DNA of 64,000 nucleotides. Origin: Saccharomycodes ludwigii. Its lineage: Eukaryota > Ascomycota > Saccharomycetes > Saccharomycodales > Saccharomycodaceae. Below are positions 32,196-42,905 of this stretch, piece after piece; positions within the stretch are counted from its first letter, which is position 1, and each line of letters starts with the position of its first letter. The stretch is from positions 48,501-112,500 of the forward strand of contig NC_060205.1 in NCBI RefSeq assembly GCF_020623625.1, in the 5' to 3' direction. Made by a program: the position numbers and the translations under genes. Under the pieces are notes generated by a model. The model was not told where the DNA came from, searched no databases, and saw only the letters and a program-made list of their open reading frames with translations.

Positions 32196-33013
32196 TTTAT
32201 TTTTTTTTTTCATGCTGCAAAGATATTAAAATATTGGAGAAGTGGGATAATTAAACAAAGGGTGGAATAAATAGATAAAATGCTCAAATTTTGTATTGCT
32301 AAATTATCTGCGTTTTGTATTCGCCACCATACTCCGTAAACACCTTTGTGTGAAACTCCTTAACCCCTTAATTATTTATGTTTAACAATAGGTATTATTC
32401 TAATACAGATCAGGTGAGCTGTATTATATATATAACATTTTGATAAATATGTGTATATATATAATCAAATTATTTTGAACTGTTCATTGGAAAAAGAAAA
32501 AGAAAAAGAAAAAAAATAATTATTTAGCATAATCTAAAAGAATCTGAATTTAATTTAGAGCTAATGTAGTCTAGATTAGATTGAATCTGGACTTTGCCCT
32601 ATTATTATTATTATTAAAAAAGAAAAAAGAAAAAAGATATTCTACTAAGTAATATTACTCCAGTGATATCTATATATCACATGCTTATTTCATTATTTAT
32701 ATATACGACAAAATAGATAAATAAACGACAAAAGTACAATAGAACGTATTTTTTTTTTTTCTTCTTCTTGTTAATAATCTAAATATATATCTATAAAAAA
32801 AAAAAGGGATTTAATAGTATGAAACAATAAAAATATTATTACATATGTTCCTTCTGTATTATAAATTAATAGATAAATCATACCATAAAAGTAATTATCA
32901 ACAAAACAGAATTAATTAGACTACCGTGTTCCGTCCGTGAATAGAATTCCAGATATGTGAAACAATAAATGCATAATATTAACTTGCATATGCAGCAATT
33001 TACTTACTTACCC

Positions 33014-33098
33014 ACCCACTCAAATTCGTCAATTAAATTAATATCCACGGCCAGACCCACCCAAAAGGTAAACTTTGGGAAATAATTAATGAGTGGGT
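33014..33098. promoter_or_regulatory. Nested inverted repeat upstream of HMG-box gene
   Basis: The outer arms ACCCACTCA (33014-33022) and TGAGTGGGT (33090-33098) are perfect complements. Inside, CCCAAA and TTTGGG flank AGGTAAAC. It lies about 450 bp before the start. It may be paired binding sites or a transcribed hairpin; function unknown. Confidence 0.5.
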
Positions 33099-33229
33099 TT
33101 TGATTGCTTATTTTTTTATTTTATTTTTTTTATTTTCTCATTTCCAATATAAGGACGATCTCGTTGCATTATAAATAATAACAAAAAAAAAAAAGAAATT
33201 TTTTTCTTTTTTAATGTTATTTTATTTTT

Positions 33230-33290
33230 ATTTATTTGTTTATTTACTTATTTACTTATTTACTTATTTATCTATTTATTTATTTATTTA
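33230..33290. repeat. (TTTA/TTAC)n tetranucleotide array
   Basis: About 14 tandem tetranucleotides of TTTA with interspersed TTAC, TTTG and TTAT variants, in the probable 5' region of the HMG-box gene. Confidence 0.85.
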
Positions 33291-33548
33291 GACACTTTCT
33301 TCAATTGGCTTCATTTTGACATATTTATTTCACCTTTCAGTTTATCTCTTCTATTTTGGGTATTCAGCTAATGAAACTCAAACTTTAATCAAAGTAAAAG
33401 GGTAAAAAATAATATTACTAATAATAAAATAAGACAAAATTTTTTCTCTTTTTTTTTTTAATTTTCTTTTTTTTTTTTCCCTCTACTTCCCCGCTACTTT
33501 TTTTTTTAATCTCCGCATATAAATAAACAAGAAACTACGAGAAAAAAA

Positions 33549-35504
33549 ATGAATTATCATCAACAAGATCATTTTTATAATTGCTATGGCGATAGTAACA
33601 GTAGCGCCAATAAAGGTAACTTTAATATGCATCCTGTAGCTGCTACGATGACTGCTTCCACTGTCTTTTTCCCTCAAGAACAGTACTGCGATGTTTATGG
33701 TAATGATACTCCCTATGTTAAACTAGAAAAAAAGGAAGAAGATGGTGATCCGAATGATTACCCTTTTTTTAAAAACAGCGGTTTTACTACAAACGAGGCT
33801 GACGTAAATACAGCTTTTAATCATCCGGATTACTACTATTATTACTCTAATAATAATATAGTTTCTACTGCTGCTAATACCACTACTACAACCGCTTTCT
33901 CTGATAATAGTGTGGAAGATCAAGATTGTTACTATCATCAACGTGATCACAATATTAATAATACTGACACTGCCATGAATTCTTATAACTACAACTACAA
34001 TTACAAAAATAACATTAATAAAGCTGCAAACAATAATAGTAATAATAATCTGCATTATACCGAAGCATTATATCTACAAAATATAGATAATAGCAAGAGA
34101 TCCAAGACTATGAGTGATCTAGATAATGTTTTTCCAGGCGATTTGCCTTTTAACAACAACGGAGTTGCCAATCCTGTTGTTTCCACTAAAAACGTAGTTG
34201 TTGACAACAGCTACCTTTCTGGTGTGAGTTCTAAATGTTATAATCCAAACATTTCTGTTGGCATTACCACACCTACTACCCCAAACACCCCCTCAACCAC
34301 ACCTATTGCTGCAGTATCTACACGCACCCCCAACACAAGCACGAACACTGAGGTGAACACCAACAGCAGTGTCAAAGTTGAAATGGCCAATCAAGTTGAA
34401 TGGCTAAATATAAGTAAAATGAGTGGCGATAGAATGATTCAAATTTTGGATATTTTGCAAACGATGAAATTGCATAATAGCAATAGCATTAATGATAACA
34501 ATAATAATGCCAATGGTGGTAATATTACTTTTAGGGAGCAAGTTACTGAAAATATCAAATCTATTTTGAATCTTCTAAACCAGTCGCACTTAGAACTTAA
34601 GTTAAAAATATTGGCCAAGGAATTTGGACAACAAAATACGGCAAAACTCAAAAATGGGGAACATCCAGACGACTGGTTGTGGTTGAATCAAAAGTATCCC
34701 AGAAAAGAAAATCAATTAAAGCAGTTTCCAAGATTGATAATAAGTGATACGAAGAGGAATTCCTCTAAATACTATAATATTGAAGTTAGAACTTCTAGCG
34801 GGTATAATGAGTACAATATAGACTCAGAGTTAGAGATTGATCTGCTAAACTTATCAAATATGACCTTGTTAAGGGAAAGTGATGATAGGAAAAGAAAGAC
34901 TAAATATTATGAACTTATTGAAAAAAAGATGAAAAGACCACTAAACAGTTTCATGTTGTACAGAACGAGTGTTATTAAAGCTTTGTGTTTGTTAAAAGTG
35001 GTTTCGGTAGTTACTCAGTTGGTTACGCTACTAAAGCTGTATATTCCACCGGCACAAGATGACTTAGATGAAGAGGAGGAAGAATTATACTATTTGAATA
35101 AAATATATTATATGGTACTAAAAAGAAGGGAAGTTGGTAGTGGTACTGTTTATTCGAATGACAAAGAGTCTCAGTTAATATCGTCTTTGATTGATAGTCA
35201 GCTATATGAATTTGACGCTGATAAGAATGTTTCTGTTCCAATAGACCCCAAATTTTCTAATAATTCGATATTAACACAAGTGATAACTTTGCTTTGGAAT
35301 ACTGAGGATTCCAAGGTCAAAGAACAGTTCACTCATTTCAGTCAATTAGAAAAGCTACATCACCATAGGGTATATCCCAAATACAAATATTGTCCGTTGA
35401 AAAGAAAAAATATCCTTAAAAAAATACAAAATAATAATAACGGTAAAAGTATTGGTAGTAATAAAAGAAGTAATAGTACTGGTACTATTGTGTTCGGTAG
35501 GTAA
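33549..35504 (+). CDS. HMG-box DNA-binding protein with split box
   Basis: A 651-residue protein, Asn/Tyr-rich through about residue 330 with Asn and Thr/Pro repeats, typical of yeast transcription factors. A sequence-specific HMG box starts at residue 462 (KRPLNSFMLYR) and finishes near 618 (YPKYKYCP), but the two halves are separated: helix 1 ends near 483 and helix 2 starts near 571 (NNSILTQVITLLWNTE). The box without the insert would be about 74 residues, the normal size. The insert is acidic (DDLDEEEEE) and in frame, and it lacks GTATGT and TACTAAC, so an intron is unlikely. The motif resembles Rox1/mating-type HMG proteins. S. cerevisiae has no such gene between YOR1 and NIP1 positions. 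The target genes are unknown. Confidence 0.8.
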   Translation: MNYHQQDHFYNCYGDSNSSANKGNFNMHPVAATMTASTVFFPQEQYCDVYGNDTPYVKLEKKEEDGDPNDYPFFKNSGFTTNEADVNTAFNHPDYYYYYSNNNIVSTAANTTTTTAFSDNSVEDQDCYYHQRDHNINNTDTAMNSYNYNYNYKNNINKAANNNSNNNLHYTEALYLQNIDNSKRSKTMSDLDNVFPGDLPFNNNGVANPVVSTKNVVVDNSYLSGVSSKCYNPNISVGITTPTTPNTPSTTPIAAVSTRTPNTSTNTEVNTNSSVKVEMANQVEWLNISKMSGDRMIQILDILQTMKLHNSNSINDNNNNANGGNITFREQVTENIKSILNLLNQSHLELKLKILAKEFGQQNTAKLKNGEHPDDWLWLNQKYPRKENQLKQFPRLIISDTKRNSSKYYNIEVRTSSGYNEYNIDSELEIDLLNLSNMTLLRESDDRKRKTKYYELIEKKMKRPLNSFMLYRTSVIKALCLLKVVSVVTQLVTLLKLYIPPAQDDLDEEEEELYYLNKIYYMVLKRREVGSGTVYSNDKESQLISSLIDSQLYEFDADKNVSVPIDPKFSNNSILTQVITLLWNTEDSKVKEQFTHFSQLEKLHHHRVYPKYKYCPLKRKNILKKIQNNNNGKSIGSNKRSNSTGTIVFGR

Positions 35505-36134
35505 TTTCGTACATATCTATGTTTCTATTCCCCCAATTTTCTTTTTTTTTTTTCTTTATTTTACAACCACGATTACAACTATGATATACCTTCGAAAGAG
35601 TCCTATTTGTGTAGGTTGTGTATTATCAGGAAAATTTGGCTCGGGAGCTTTTGCAGGTTATTTTCGGATGTTGGGGGAGAGCGGACTTGAATCAAAATTT
35701 TTTTTTTATAAAAAAGTTTTTTTTTTTTTTTTTTTTTTTTTATTCCGCCCAGTAATTGGTAATACATAAAGAATTGGTACTAAAGGGGCGTATTTAGTTT
35801 GGTTATAAATTTTGATACAGCATCTAAAGTTTATGTAAATATGATCAAATATGGGCCCCCTCTCTTACTGTACCTCATCGCTTTTTAATGATATTTCAAA
35901 AATTTTGTTGAAATATTTAACAGAGAACAACTCTAAATTTAATTTGATATTAATTGATAAATTCTAAATATACATTTACGTTATATAATAATAATAATAT
36001 AATATAATATAAAACAGGTAAAAGAAAAATTAGGTGGGAAAGCATTTGCATAAAACAAAAATACCATTAACGGTTACTTTGTAGCTATATCCACGTGATA
36101 ACGGACTAGTGAAAAACAAAACAAAAACAAAAAC

Positions 36135-36165
<31 letters not shown>

Positions 36166-36188
36166 TTCTTTTCCTTTATACGTCTTTT
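35505..36188. other. Convergent intergenic region HMG-box gene/NIP1
   Basis: 684 bp between two stop codons, with a T-rich tract (35717-35741), a (CAAAA)n stretch passing into an A24-class run (36115-36162) and an inverted E-box CCACGTGAT near 36091-36099. Nothing gene-like was recognised. Confidence 0.45.
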
Positions 36189-38843
36189 TCAATTTGGATT
36201 ACCGTTATTCATTCTATGGGCATAACTTCTTGCCTTTTTTTCCTTATGTAATTTTACTGCAATTTCTTCCAATTTAGGTAATTCTTGACCCTTTTCCAAT
36301 ACAATATATTTCCTAGATTCGTCATCAAATCTACAAGTGTCTTCCAACTCGTGTTTATTAATAACATCTTGTAAAATATCAACCACTTGACCATGTTCCA
36401 AGTTGAAAATTTTGCACAATTCTTCAACAGACAATTTGCTGTAAAACCTTTTATAGTTGAAGAAATACGTGATCAAAGATTGTTCCTGGATTCTTGCCGT
36501 TAACTTCTTTAAAATTTCATCTTTATGTGGACTACTACTGATCAAATCTCTCGTGATTGGAGTTTTCAACAAATAAGTCAAACAATCTTTCCAATCTCCC
36601 CTTTGCATGGATTTAGCAGCATACAAAATATAATCCCTCAATGTTTCTGGTGGTCCCTGGTAACTACTTCTTTCGTTGTTATCCAAGATTTTTCTGATAG
36701 ATTTTTGAGAATGAGATGCTTTGATTACATTGTTGCAACGAGCATTGAATGCAGCGATTCTTGGCACCTCATTTAACAAGGAACATGACATGAAAACCGC
36801 ATCGATTAGTTCCAAATTTATATGTTTATGGTATGGCAAGTACAATTCGCAGTATCTGGTAGTTGAATCGTCTCTACTATTGGCATTTGTGGTGGCAGTA
36901 GTTGTTAAATCAGCAGCAGCAACAATGTCCAAACTATTGACGTTCTTAGGCAATGGCTTTTGACCCATAGCTTCTTTTACATATGAATTGACTACAACAG
37001 AATACAAAATTTGTTGAGTGTCCTCAATCAAACACAGTTTGAAAGCACTAAATCCCAATTGAACAATAACTCTGTTATACAAGATTTGTAACCCACCTGG
37101 TGCATTATTGATACTCTGTTTCAAATATGAGTTTTCTAACATCCTGCAAGCCTCATCATATTCACCGTTCAATGCATAGAAATAGACGTGGTACAATGTA
37201 GCACGTTTCCGCAATACGACCTGATCGTTCTTTTCTTTATTATGGAAAATATTGGTCAAGGTGTTTAACAGACGGAAAGAGTATTGTTGTGGAGTCTCTT
37301 GGCCATCTTCAAAAGTAACGAATTTAGAAGATTTGTAAAAAGCTTTGACAGTTCCTGAGCCCCAAGCTTTTTTTTCCATTAGATACACCAAATTACATGG
37401 CTTGTAGTAAATATGGTCCAATCTGATAATCAAAAGACGAGTTAAAACTTTATCGGCTACAGTTTCTGGCAATGTCTTTTCCAAATACAATTGTGTTCTT
37501 AGTAACAGATTATAAACTTTTTGCTCATCCCTTAATCTTTTCAGATATTCGCTGGAACGATGATCAATGTTTAATAGAGAACTGTTAAATTCACTGTCCA
37601 ACCTTTCAACAAATGCAAAAATGGATCCCAAAATCTCTTTAACACCACTTTCATCATTGGGGGTTGGTTCTATTTCAATAAAATCGTTTTTTGGAGCAGT
37701 TTCGCTGAAATGGTAATGATCGATATTATCTTCCAAAACTTGTAAAAAGTCACAAATATCATTAAAGGTAATATCCCATTGATTTAATGGTTGATAAGAC
37801 ATGTTATTCGTACTTTCAAATCTCATTGGGATCAAATTAGCATAAGCAACAATTTTTTCGTATGGAGTAGATGCTTTTTCCGCCAATAAAGTTTCCAAAG
37901 TAGCAATTTGCTGGTTCAAGTCAGAATTTTTCTTACCCCTGGATTCTAAAATAGCATTCAATACAGTGAAAAACTCGATAGTTGCAGGGCTTTCGCCACT
38001 TAAACTTGGAACAGCAACAGGAATATTAGCAGCAGAATTTTCATCAACAATAACATCTATTTTATCAAATAACTCTGGGTTACTTCTGTACTTGTCCAAT
38101 TGGACCGAATATTCTCTAATAAGTTTCTTGACTCTCTGTTTTGTAGTGTTGAAAGCCCTTGAAACAACCTTATTTTTCTTGAATAGTTCCTCGTTGTTGG
38201 CAGTGGCAGCATTAACAGCTTCTTCCACCTGACTTATAATTTTAATATAAACAGAAGGTACACCACCAAAATTTTGTTGTTGGGATCTGGTGAATAATTT
38301 ACTGCTTTGATCAAATTCATTCAAAACGGAAACCCAGTCATTGGTCAACTCAGCAACATCTATTTTCTTATGAACAGTTTCAAATTCGTCAAATAACTTA
38401 TCTTTGGCACTCTTAACAGCAGTCTTCTTGCCATCAAAACCAGAATTATAATCGTCATCTGAAGAATTGTCCTCATCTGAAGAATAATCAGCACCTTTCA
38501 AAAACTTGTTAGCAGGGCTGCTACCATTACCGCCTTTTCTGAATTGTGGTTTCTTAAACCAGTCTGGCCCATATGGTTTGCTGTCACTATCGTCATCTAA
38601 GTCAGAATCATCGCTGTTATTATTGAATAGTGAATCATCACTATCTTCAGTTTTATTTCCCTCATCTTCCTCATCGTCTAATAATTCTTCTTCATCACTA
38701 GAACTAGAATAACCGGTAGCAGCATTTTTAGCTAGAAACTTGTTGTGGGTTTCTTCTGTTTCGTCTTGAGATAATAATTCTTCTTCACTAGAGCTATCAT
38801 AATCGTAAGTTGGTTGAAAAAAACGTAGAACTACACTTGTCAT
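36189..38843 (-). CDS. NIP1: eIF3 subunit c (Nip1)
   Basis: An 884-residue protein (S. cerevisiae Nip1 has 812). eIF3c is a core part of the eIF3 complex that recruits the initiator tRNA complex and mRNA to the 40S subunit; its N-terminus contacts eIF1 and eIF5. It begins MTSVVLRFFQPTYDYDSSSEEELLS, followed by long Ser/Asp/Glu-rich acidic patches to about residue 130 that fit casein kinase 2 sites. The helical middle and the C-terminal PCI domain (about 650-830) include LINAPGG-like NNAPGGLQILYNRVIVQLGFSAF. The tail is basic. It is YMR309C, the gene after PSE1 in S. cerevisiae. Confidence 0.95.
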   Translation of the reverse strand: MTSVVLRFFQPTYDYDSSSEEELLSQDETEETHNKFLAKNAATGYSSSSDEEELLDDEEDEGNKTEDSDDSLFNNNSDDSDLDDDSDSKPYGPDWFKKPQFRKGGNGSSPANKFLKGADYSSDEDNSSDDDYNSGFDGKKTAVKSAKDKLFDEFETVHKKIDVAELTNDWVSVLNEFDQSSKLFTRSQQQNFGGVPSVYIKIISQVEEAVNAATANNEELFKKNKVVSRAFNTTKQRVKKLIREYSVQLDKYRSNPELFDKIDVIVDENSAANIPVAVPSLSGESPATIEFFTVLNAILESRGKKNSDLNQQIATLETLLAEKASTPYEKIVAYANLIPMRFESTNNMSYQPLNQWDITFNDICDFLQVLEDNIDHYHFSETAPKNDFIEIEPTPNDESGVKEILGSIFAFVERLDSEFNSSLLNIDHRSSEYLKRLRDEQKVYNLLLRTQLYLEKTLPETVADKVLTRLLIIRLDHIYYKPCNLVYLMEKKAWGSGTVKAFYKSSKFVTFEDGQETPQQYSFRLLNTLTNIFHNKEKNDQVVLRKRATLYHVYFYALNGEYDEACRMLENSYLKQSINNAPGGLQILYNRVIVQLGFSAFKLCLIEDTQQILYSVVVNSYVKEAMGQKPLPKNVNSLDIVAAADLTTTATTNANSRDDSTTRYCELYLPYHKHINLELIDAVFMSCSLLNEVPRIAAFNARCNNVIKASHSQKSIRKILDNNERSSYQGPPETLRDYILYAAKSMQRGDWKDCLTYLLKTPITRDLISSSPHKDEILKKLTARIQEQSLITYFFNYKRFYSKLSVEELCKIFNLEHGQVVDILQDVINKHELEDTCRFDDESRKYIVLEKGQELPKLEEIAVKLHKEKKARSYAHRMNNGNPN

Positions 38844-38881
38844 TTTTTTTTGTCTCTTTCTTGGGGGTATAGTTTTCTTTT

Positions 38882-38922
<41 letters not shown>

Positions 38923-39492
38923 TTAATTATCTTGAGTATATATAGAGTGGTATTTCAATAGATTTTAAAGAGAGACAATAAGAAGTGAACGTGGTAGTAT
39001 TTAATAAGTTAAGATGCAATACAATGAACAAGATCTATTTATTGGTGTTAATGGCAATTAGTCAAAATGCTTAATAAGTAGAGATAAAAAAGAAAAGAAA
39101 AATTTTTCAAAAAGAAAGAAAAAAAATTTTTTTTTTTCCAGTAAAACTTTTTCATCATGGCAATAAAAAAAGAAAAAAGAAAAAAGAAAAAATTACACTG
39201 AGTATCTTTTTTAGCTATTTTTGCGTAGAACAAACTGCCCGGAAAGCAGAAACAGGTGAAATAAAATTAAAATGGTTGATCTTTCATACGATGTTTTCTC
39301 AGCAAATGGCCCTTGTGTTTTTACTTCCTGCCTGGCTCGCCCGAACAGAAAATGCTTATAAAAAAACATTTAATTTCTTTTTTCTTTTTTTCTTTTTCTT
39401 TTTATTTCTCGCATATTACCCAGACAGTGTCACTTTTAACGAACACATCGTAACAATACCAATCAATATTATCCATTATATACTGTATATTG

Positions 39493-39545
<53 letters not shown>

Positions 39546-39864
39546 CTATTAAACGTAAATAATATATAAATTGAAATTAAGCATCACAATACTAGTGGGT
39601 AAGGGGGTATTAAAAACTTTAGCTAGTTAGTGTTCTAGCTTCCTACTTGAATTGACTTTTTAAAAAAAAAAAAAAAAAAAAAATATAACTATCGAACAAA
39701 TGTTTTCTTTTCTTTTCTTGATCAGTTATAACAGTAAAAAAATAAAATATTACCTTACTAAATGAAAAACATAACAGACAGGTGAATAAATAAATTAAAA
39801 AATGCCAAAAAAATTACACATTTTATTCTAAAACGGTAATGACGCCTTCTTTTTCTTCATTTGC
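38844..39864. other. Intergenic region NIP1 promoter / BGL2 3' end
   Basis: 1,021 bp. It starts with a T32 tract (38884-38915) just upstream of NIP1. A more GC-rich island lies at about 39228-39360 (for example TGCCCGGAAAGCA and CCTGCCTGGCTCGCCCGAAC), 385-515 bp before the NIP1 start, a plausible upstream activating region. It also has an (AAT)n array (39492-39540) and a run of 20 or more A (from about 39661). A frame at 39276-39569 is not convincing. Confidence 0.45.
39492..39540. repeat. (AAT)n microsatellite
   Basis: About 16 tandem copies of AAT in intergenic DNA between NIP1 and BGL2. Confidence 0.9.
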
Positions 39865-40794
39865 CTAGTCGAAACTACAACCAATTGAAAGTTTCAAACT
39901 ATCATTAGAATCCCAAACACCCCAATGTTTTTCAACATCACTAGTACCAGAAGTATCAGGTTTCCAAGATTCATCAAAGGCTTCAAAAACAATGACATTA
40001 ACACCCCAAGCTCTTATAGCACAGATACCTTCTTGCCAGAATTGGTTGGCATTGGCAACAGTTGGATAAGAACTTTCAAAGTTGGTACCTTCAGTTGGCC
40101 AACCAGTTTCACCAACCCAAAATGAAATATCGGTACTGCCTTTAATACCTTGAATAGTTTGCAAAGCTTGCATAATGTCATCAAAAAATGAATAGGAAGC
40201 ATTACTCATAGTTTGACCTTGCCAGTATGAAAAAGCATTAGCCATAACAAAATCACTGGCCTTGATAGCATCAACATTAGCACCATCAACTAGAACGTTC
40301 CAAGAATCAACAGTACCAACCATCTTGCTACCATAAGAATCACCATTCTTATCATTAATAGTACTAATCAAACTCTTGATGGTAGAAATTTTGCTAGCTA
40401 ATTCATCAGCAGTTAGATCTTGACGGTACAAAGCTTCACTACCAACCATAAAAGCTTCGATAGTACCACTACTAATAGATGGTAGATAAGTGGTTAAAGC
40501 TGTTTGTTCAGCTTCAAAATGAGTGTCATCAGTTGGCCAAATACCTAAAAAGATAGTAAACCCTTCTTGCTCAGCAGCTGGACCCAAATATTGCAAAGTA
40601 TTACAGTCAGAAGCAGCATAAACTTTGACAGAACTGGTATAACTTTTCAAAACCTGCATATCACTGACATAGTCATCGGTTGTTTTACAATTACCATTAT
40701 TATCTTTAACACCCAAATTAAATGCTAAGTCACCAATAGCCAAGGCTGAAGAAATTAAAGTGGAAGCGGCCAATAAAGTAGAACAGAAACGCAT
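39865..40794 (-). CDS. BGL2: Cell-wall glucan endo-1,3-beta-glucosidase/transferase Bgl2 (GH17)
   Basis: A 309-residue secreted GH17 enzyme (S. cerevisiae Bgl2 has 313), a major wall protein that cuts beta-1,3-glucan and makes branched linkages. Residues 1-19 form the signal peptide. The catalytic pair is Glu120 (VGSEALYR) and Glu229 (WVGETGWPTEG). The sequon Asn198-Ala-Ser corresponds to the known N-glycosylation site. Blocks such as KVYAASDCNTLQYLGPAAE and DFVMANAFSYWQGQTM are nearly those of Bgl2. It is distinct from the GH17 paralogue at 4559. Synteny is as YGR282C after YOR1. Confidence 0.96.
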   Translation of the reverse strand: MRFCSTLLAASTLISSALAIGDLAFNLGVKDNNGNCKTTDDYVSDMQVLKSYTSSVKVYAASDCNTLQYLGPAAEQEGFTIFLGIWPTDDTHFEAEQTALTTYLPSISSGTIEAFMVGSEALYRQDLTADELASKISTIKSLISTINDKNGDSYGSKMVGTVDSWNVLVDGANVDAIKASDFVMANAFSYWQGQTMSNASYSFFDDIMQALQTIQGIKGSTDISFWVGETGWPTEGTNFESSYPTVANANQFWQEGICAIRAWGVNVIVFEAFDESWKPDTSGTSDVEKHWGVWDSNDSLKLSIGCSFD

Positions 40795-41377
40795 TTTTTT
40801 TTTCTCTCTCTCTTCTGTTGTGGTTGGTTAGTTTCTTTTTGTTCCTGTCTCTTGATAATAATAAGATGAAAGAAGGGAGGCAATGAAGTATAAAAGATTA
40901 ATGGAAAACATAAATAAAGAAAGATAGGAGGAAGAAAAAGGAAAGAAAAGAAAAGAAAAAAAAAAAAAAAAAAAGTAAGATTTTTGTTTATATAAATATA
41001 CATAGATATAATTTATTGTATGAATAAAAACTATGCTACCACCAATAGCAGAAAACAAATAACTACAGTAATAATAATAATAATACAGACAAAAAAAAGT
41101 TAGAAAAAAAGTAGAAAAAAAAATTTTGTTTATTTTTCTCAGCATTTAAACAAAAACTTTCCCAAAAATAGCCGGATGTTCTACCTTGTTTCTAACGTAT
41201 TATAACTTACCTTTGAAATACTATAATTAGAATCATTAATTGTACACTATTATTAGAAGATCTCAAACCGCCTAGAACTTTTTTTTTTTTTATTTTCTTT
41301 TCTTTTATTCTAAAAAAAAGGTGTGGCAGGGTAAACATCATTAATTAAACATACACTTCCCCCTCCTTTCCTTTTTT
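40795..41377. promoter_or_regulatory. BGL2 promoter region
   Basis: 583 bp, pyrimidine-rich near the BGL2 start on its coding strand and with an A-rich tract at about 40955-40974. An AGCCGGAT element at 41168-41175 is the only GC-rich patch. No other gene was seen. Confidence 0.4.
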
Positions 41378-42595
41378 TCAAATCCGATTACCACCGGACA
41401 AAATAGTTAGTGCTATCATTGTAGCATCTTCTATTCTAAGATTGCCCAACGGCGTAATAACGGGCAACGCTAGCTCACCATCAAAGAACTGATAAACACC
41501 GTCACAACCTTCAAATTCGTTTTTAACTCGTTCAAAAGATTTCATCAAACTAGTCCATTTCCCAAAAACTACCAAAAGATGCGAAGAGGGTATACCATCC
41601 TGCTGTTCTTTGTCTTCTTCTTCTTCTTGCACAACAACCCCATTGAACTGTGGTATCTTTGTTTGTATCTTTAAGTATTTCTTTGAATGCTCATCAAAAT
41701 AAAAATCTCCGCTGTTACACCAAACAGTCTGCGTATAGCTTGGTGAATTTTTATCCAAAAATAAATCACTAAATCTAGATGCCACTCTAACGTAATACCC
41801 ATAAGTATTTTTTAATCCAACAAAATCGCCATATGCCTCTTGCGGTGAAACAACTTTTTTCTCAATCATATCAACTGTAACCCTTACATTGATAGGGACT
41901 AATTGTGTTTTCAATTCCAATAGTTCATTCTTACCAACTTGGATATATTTGGTTTGATCATACTTTTTTTTTTTACCCGCGGTAGAATTACCAATATTCG
42001 GGTGTTTCATTCTTACAGCTAATCCTTCCCTATACCTACCATTGTCCATGTTTAGATATCTCATAAAAGGTAACGCATTCAATCTGGGTAACTTTTCTGC
42101 ATATTTAAAATAGGGTAAATATTTTTTCTTAAACACAGATTTGATCAAATATGGTGGTGTAACGAAATACTGTAAGATCGATGCAATCAACATTTCCTTA
42201 GAAACATTTTTATTCTCGGTATCTGTTGTTTCAGAGTTGGTTGTTTTCAATATGATAATCTCTGCAATGTTGTAAATTGTACAACATCTGGCTACTTGAT
42301 ACAATGTATCAGTTATTTGATCCAAATTCTTACAGGAATCAATAATATCAATCGGTATACAGATAGAGTAGTTAGTTTCTTTGGTCAACAGCTTGATGAT
42401 TTTTTTGGGGCGATTAGTAATCGTGGTGTGCAATGATGCCTTTTTATTGCTATTTTTTTTCATGCTATTATTATTCCTTTTTTTGGATGCAAGCTTCTTC
42501 TTGTCTTTTTTTATAATTTTCTTAGAAGTGGAGGTAACGACAGTTACATCACTGTTAAGATTATTTATTGAGTCTGCTTTATTTTTTACGCCCAT
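41378..42595 (-). CDS. Predicted SPOUT-class RNA methyltransferase (YMR310C/YGR283C family)
   Basis: A 405-residue protein belonging to the C9orf114/SPOUT1 family of predicted methyltransferases. It is the single counterpart of the S. cerevisiae WGD pair YMR310C and YGR283C (317 and 341 residues), nucleolar proteins of unproven activity. The N-terminal 65 residues are very Lys/Asn-rich, fitting a nuclear localisation role. Conserved parts include the start of the fold (YSICIPIDIIDSCKNLDQITDTLYQVARCCTIYN), PPYLIKSVFKKKYLPYFKYAEKLPRLNALPFMRY, and the C-terminal knot region with LLVVFGKWTSL and LRIEDATMIALTILSG. An RRPE-like AAAAATTTTTCC lies upstream near 42839, weak evidence in such AT-rich DNA. 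Confidence 0.88.
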   Translation of the reverse strand: MGVKNKADSINNLNSDVTVVTSTSKKIIKKDKKKLASKKRNNNSMKKNSNKKASLHTTITNRPKKIIKLLTKETNYSICIPIDIIDSCKNLDQITDTLYQVARCCTIYNIAEIIILKTTNSETTDTENKNVSKEMLIASILQYFVTPPYLIKSVFKKKYLPYFKYAEKLPRLNALPFMRYLNMDNGRYREGLAVRMKHPNIGNSTAGKKKKYDQTKYIQVGKNELLELKTQLVPINVRVTVDMIEKKVVSPQEAYGDFVGLKNTYGYYVRVASRFSDLFLDKNSPSYTQTVWCNSGDFYFDEHSKKYLKIQTKIPQFNGVVVQEEEEDKEQQDGIPSSHLLVVFGKWTSLMKSFERVKNEFEGCDGVYQFFDGELALPVITPLGNLRIEDATMIALTILSGGNRI

Positions 42596-42870
42596 TATGT
42601 AAATTTAATTATAAACCTTTGTTTGAACTCTCTTCTTTATTGACGTGTGTATATCCAAATATAGATTTTTCCTATTTACTAACTTGTGTTTTTTTTTTTT
42701 TGGCAAGCTTTTATCTTTAATTAAAGTTAATTGTTTTAAACAATCAGTTTACTTCTGATTAAATTTACTCTTATTATTCAATGGATGCAGAATTACAAAA
42801 AAAAAAAAAAAAAAAAAAAAGAAAAAAAAAAGGAAATAAAAATTTTTCCATATTTTGAGAAATAATGTCC

Positions 42871-42905
<35 letters not shown>

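Larger units (their letters stand above)
31870..33548. other. Intergenic region YOR1/HMG-box gene
   Basis: 1,679 bp, mostly low complexity. It contains a (TAATT)n array (32157-32195), a GAAAAA array (32491-32516), a (TTTA/TTAC)n array (33230-33290), a nested inverted repeat (33014-33098), and long pyrimidine-rich leader sequence (33440-33520) before the start of the HMG-box gene. No gene was recognised. Confidence 0.5.

Noticed and set aside
39235-39243. CTGCCCGGA shared with the hairpin near 58061
   Set aside because: A single shared 9-mer with different surroundings; not enough to claim a common element.
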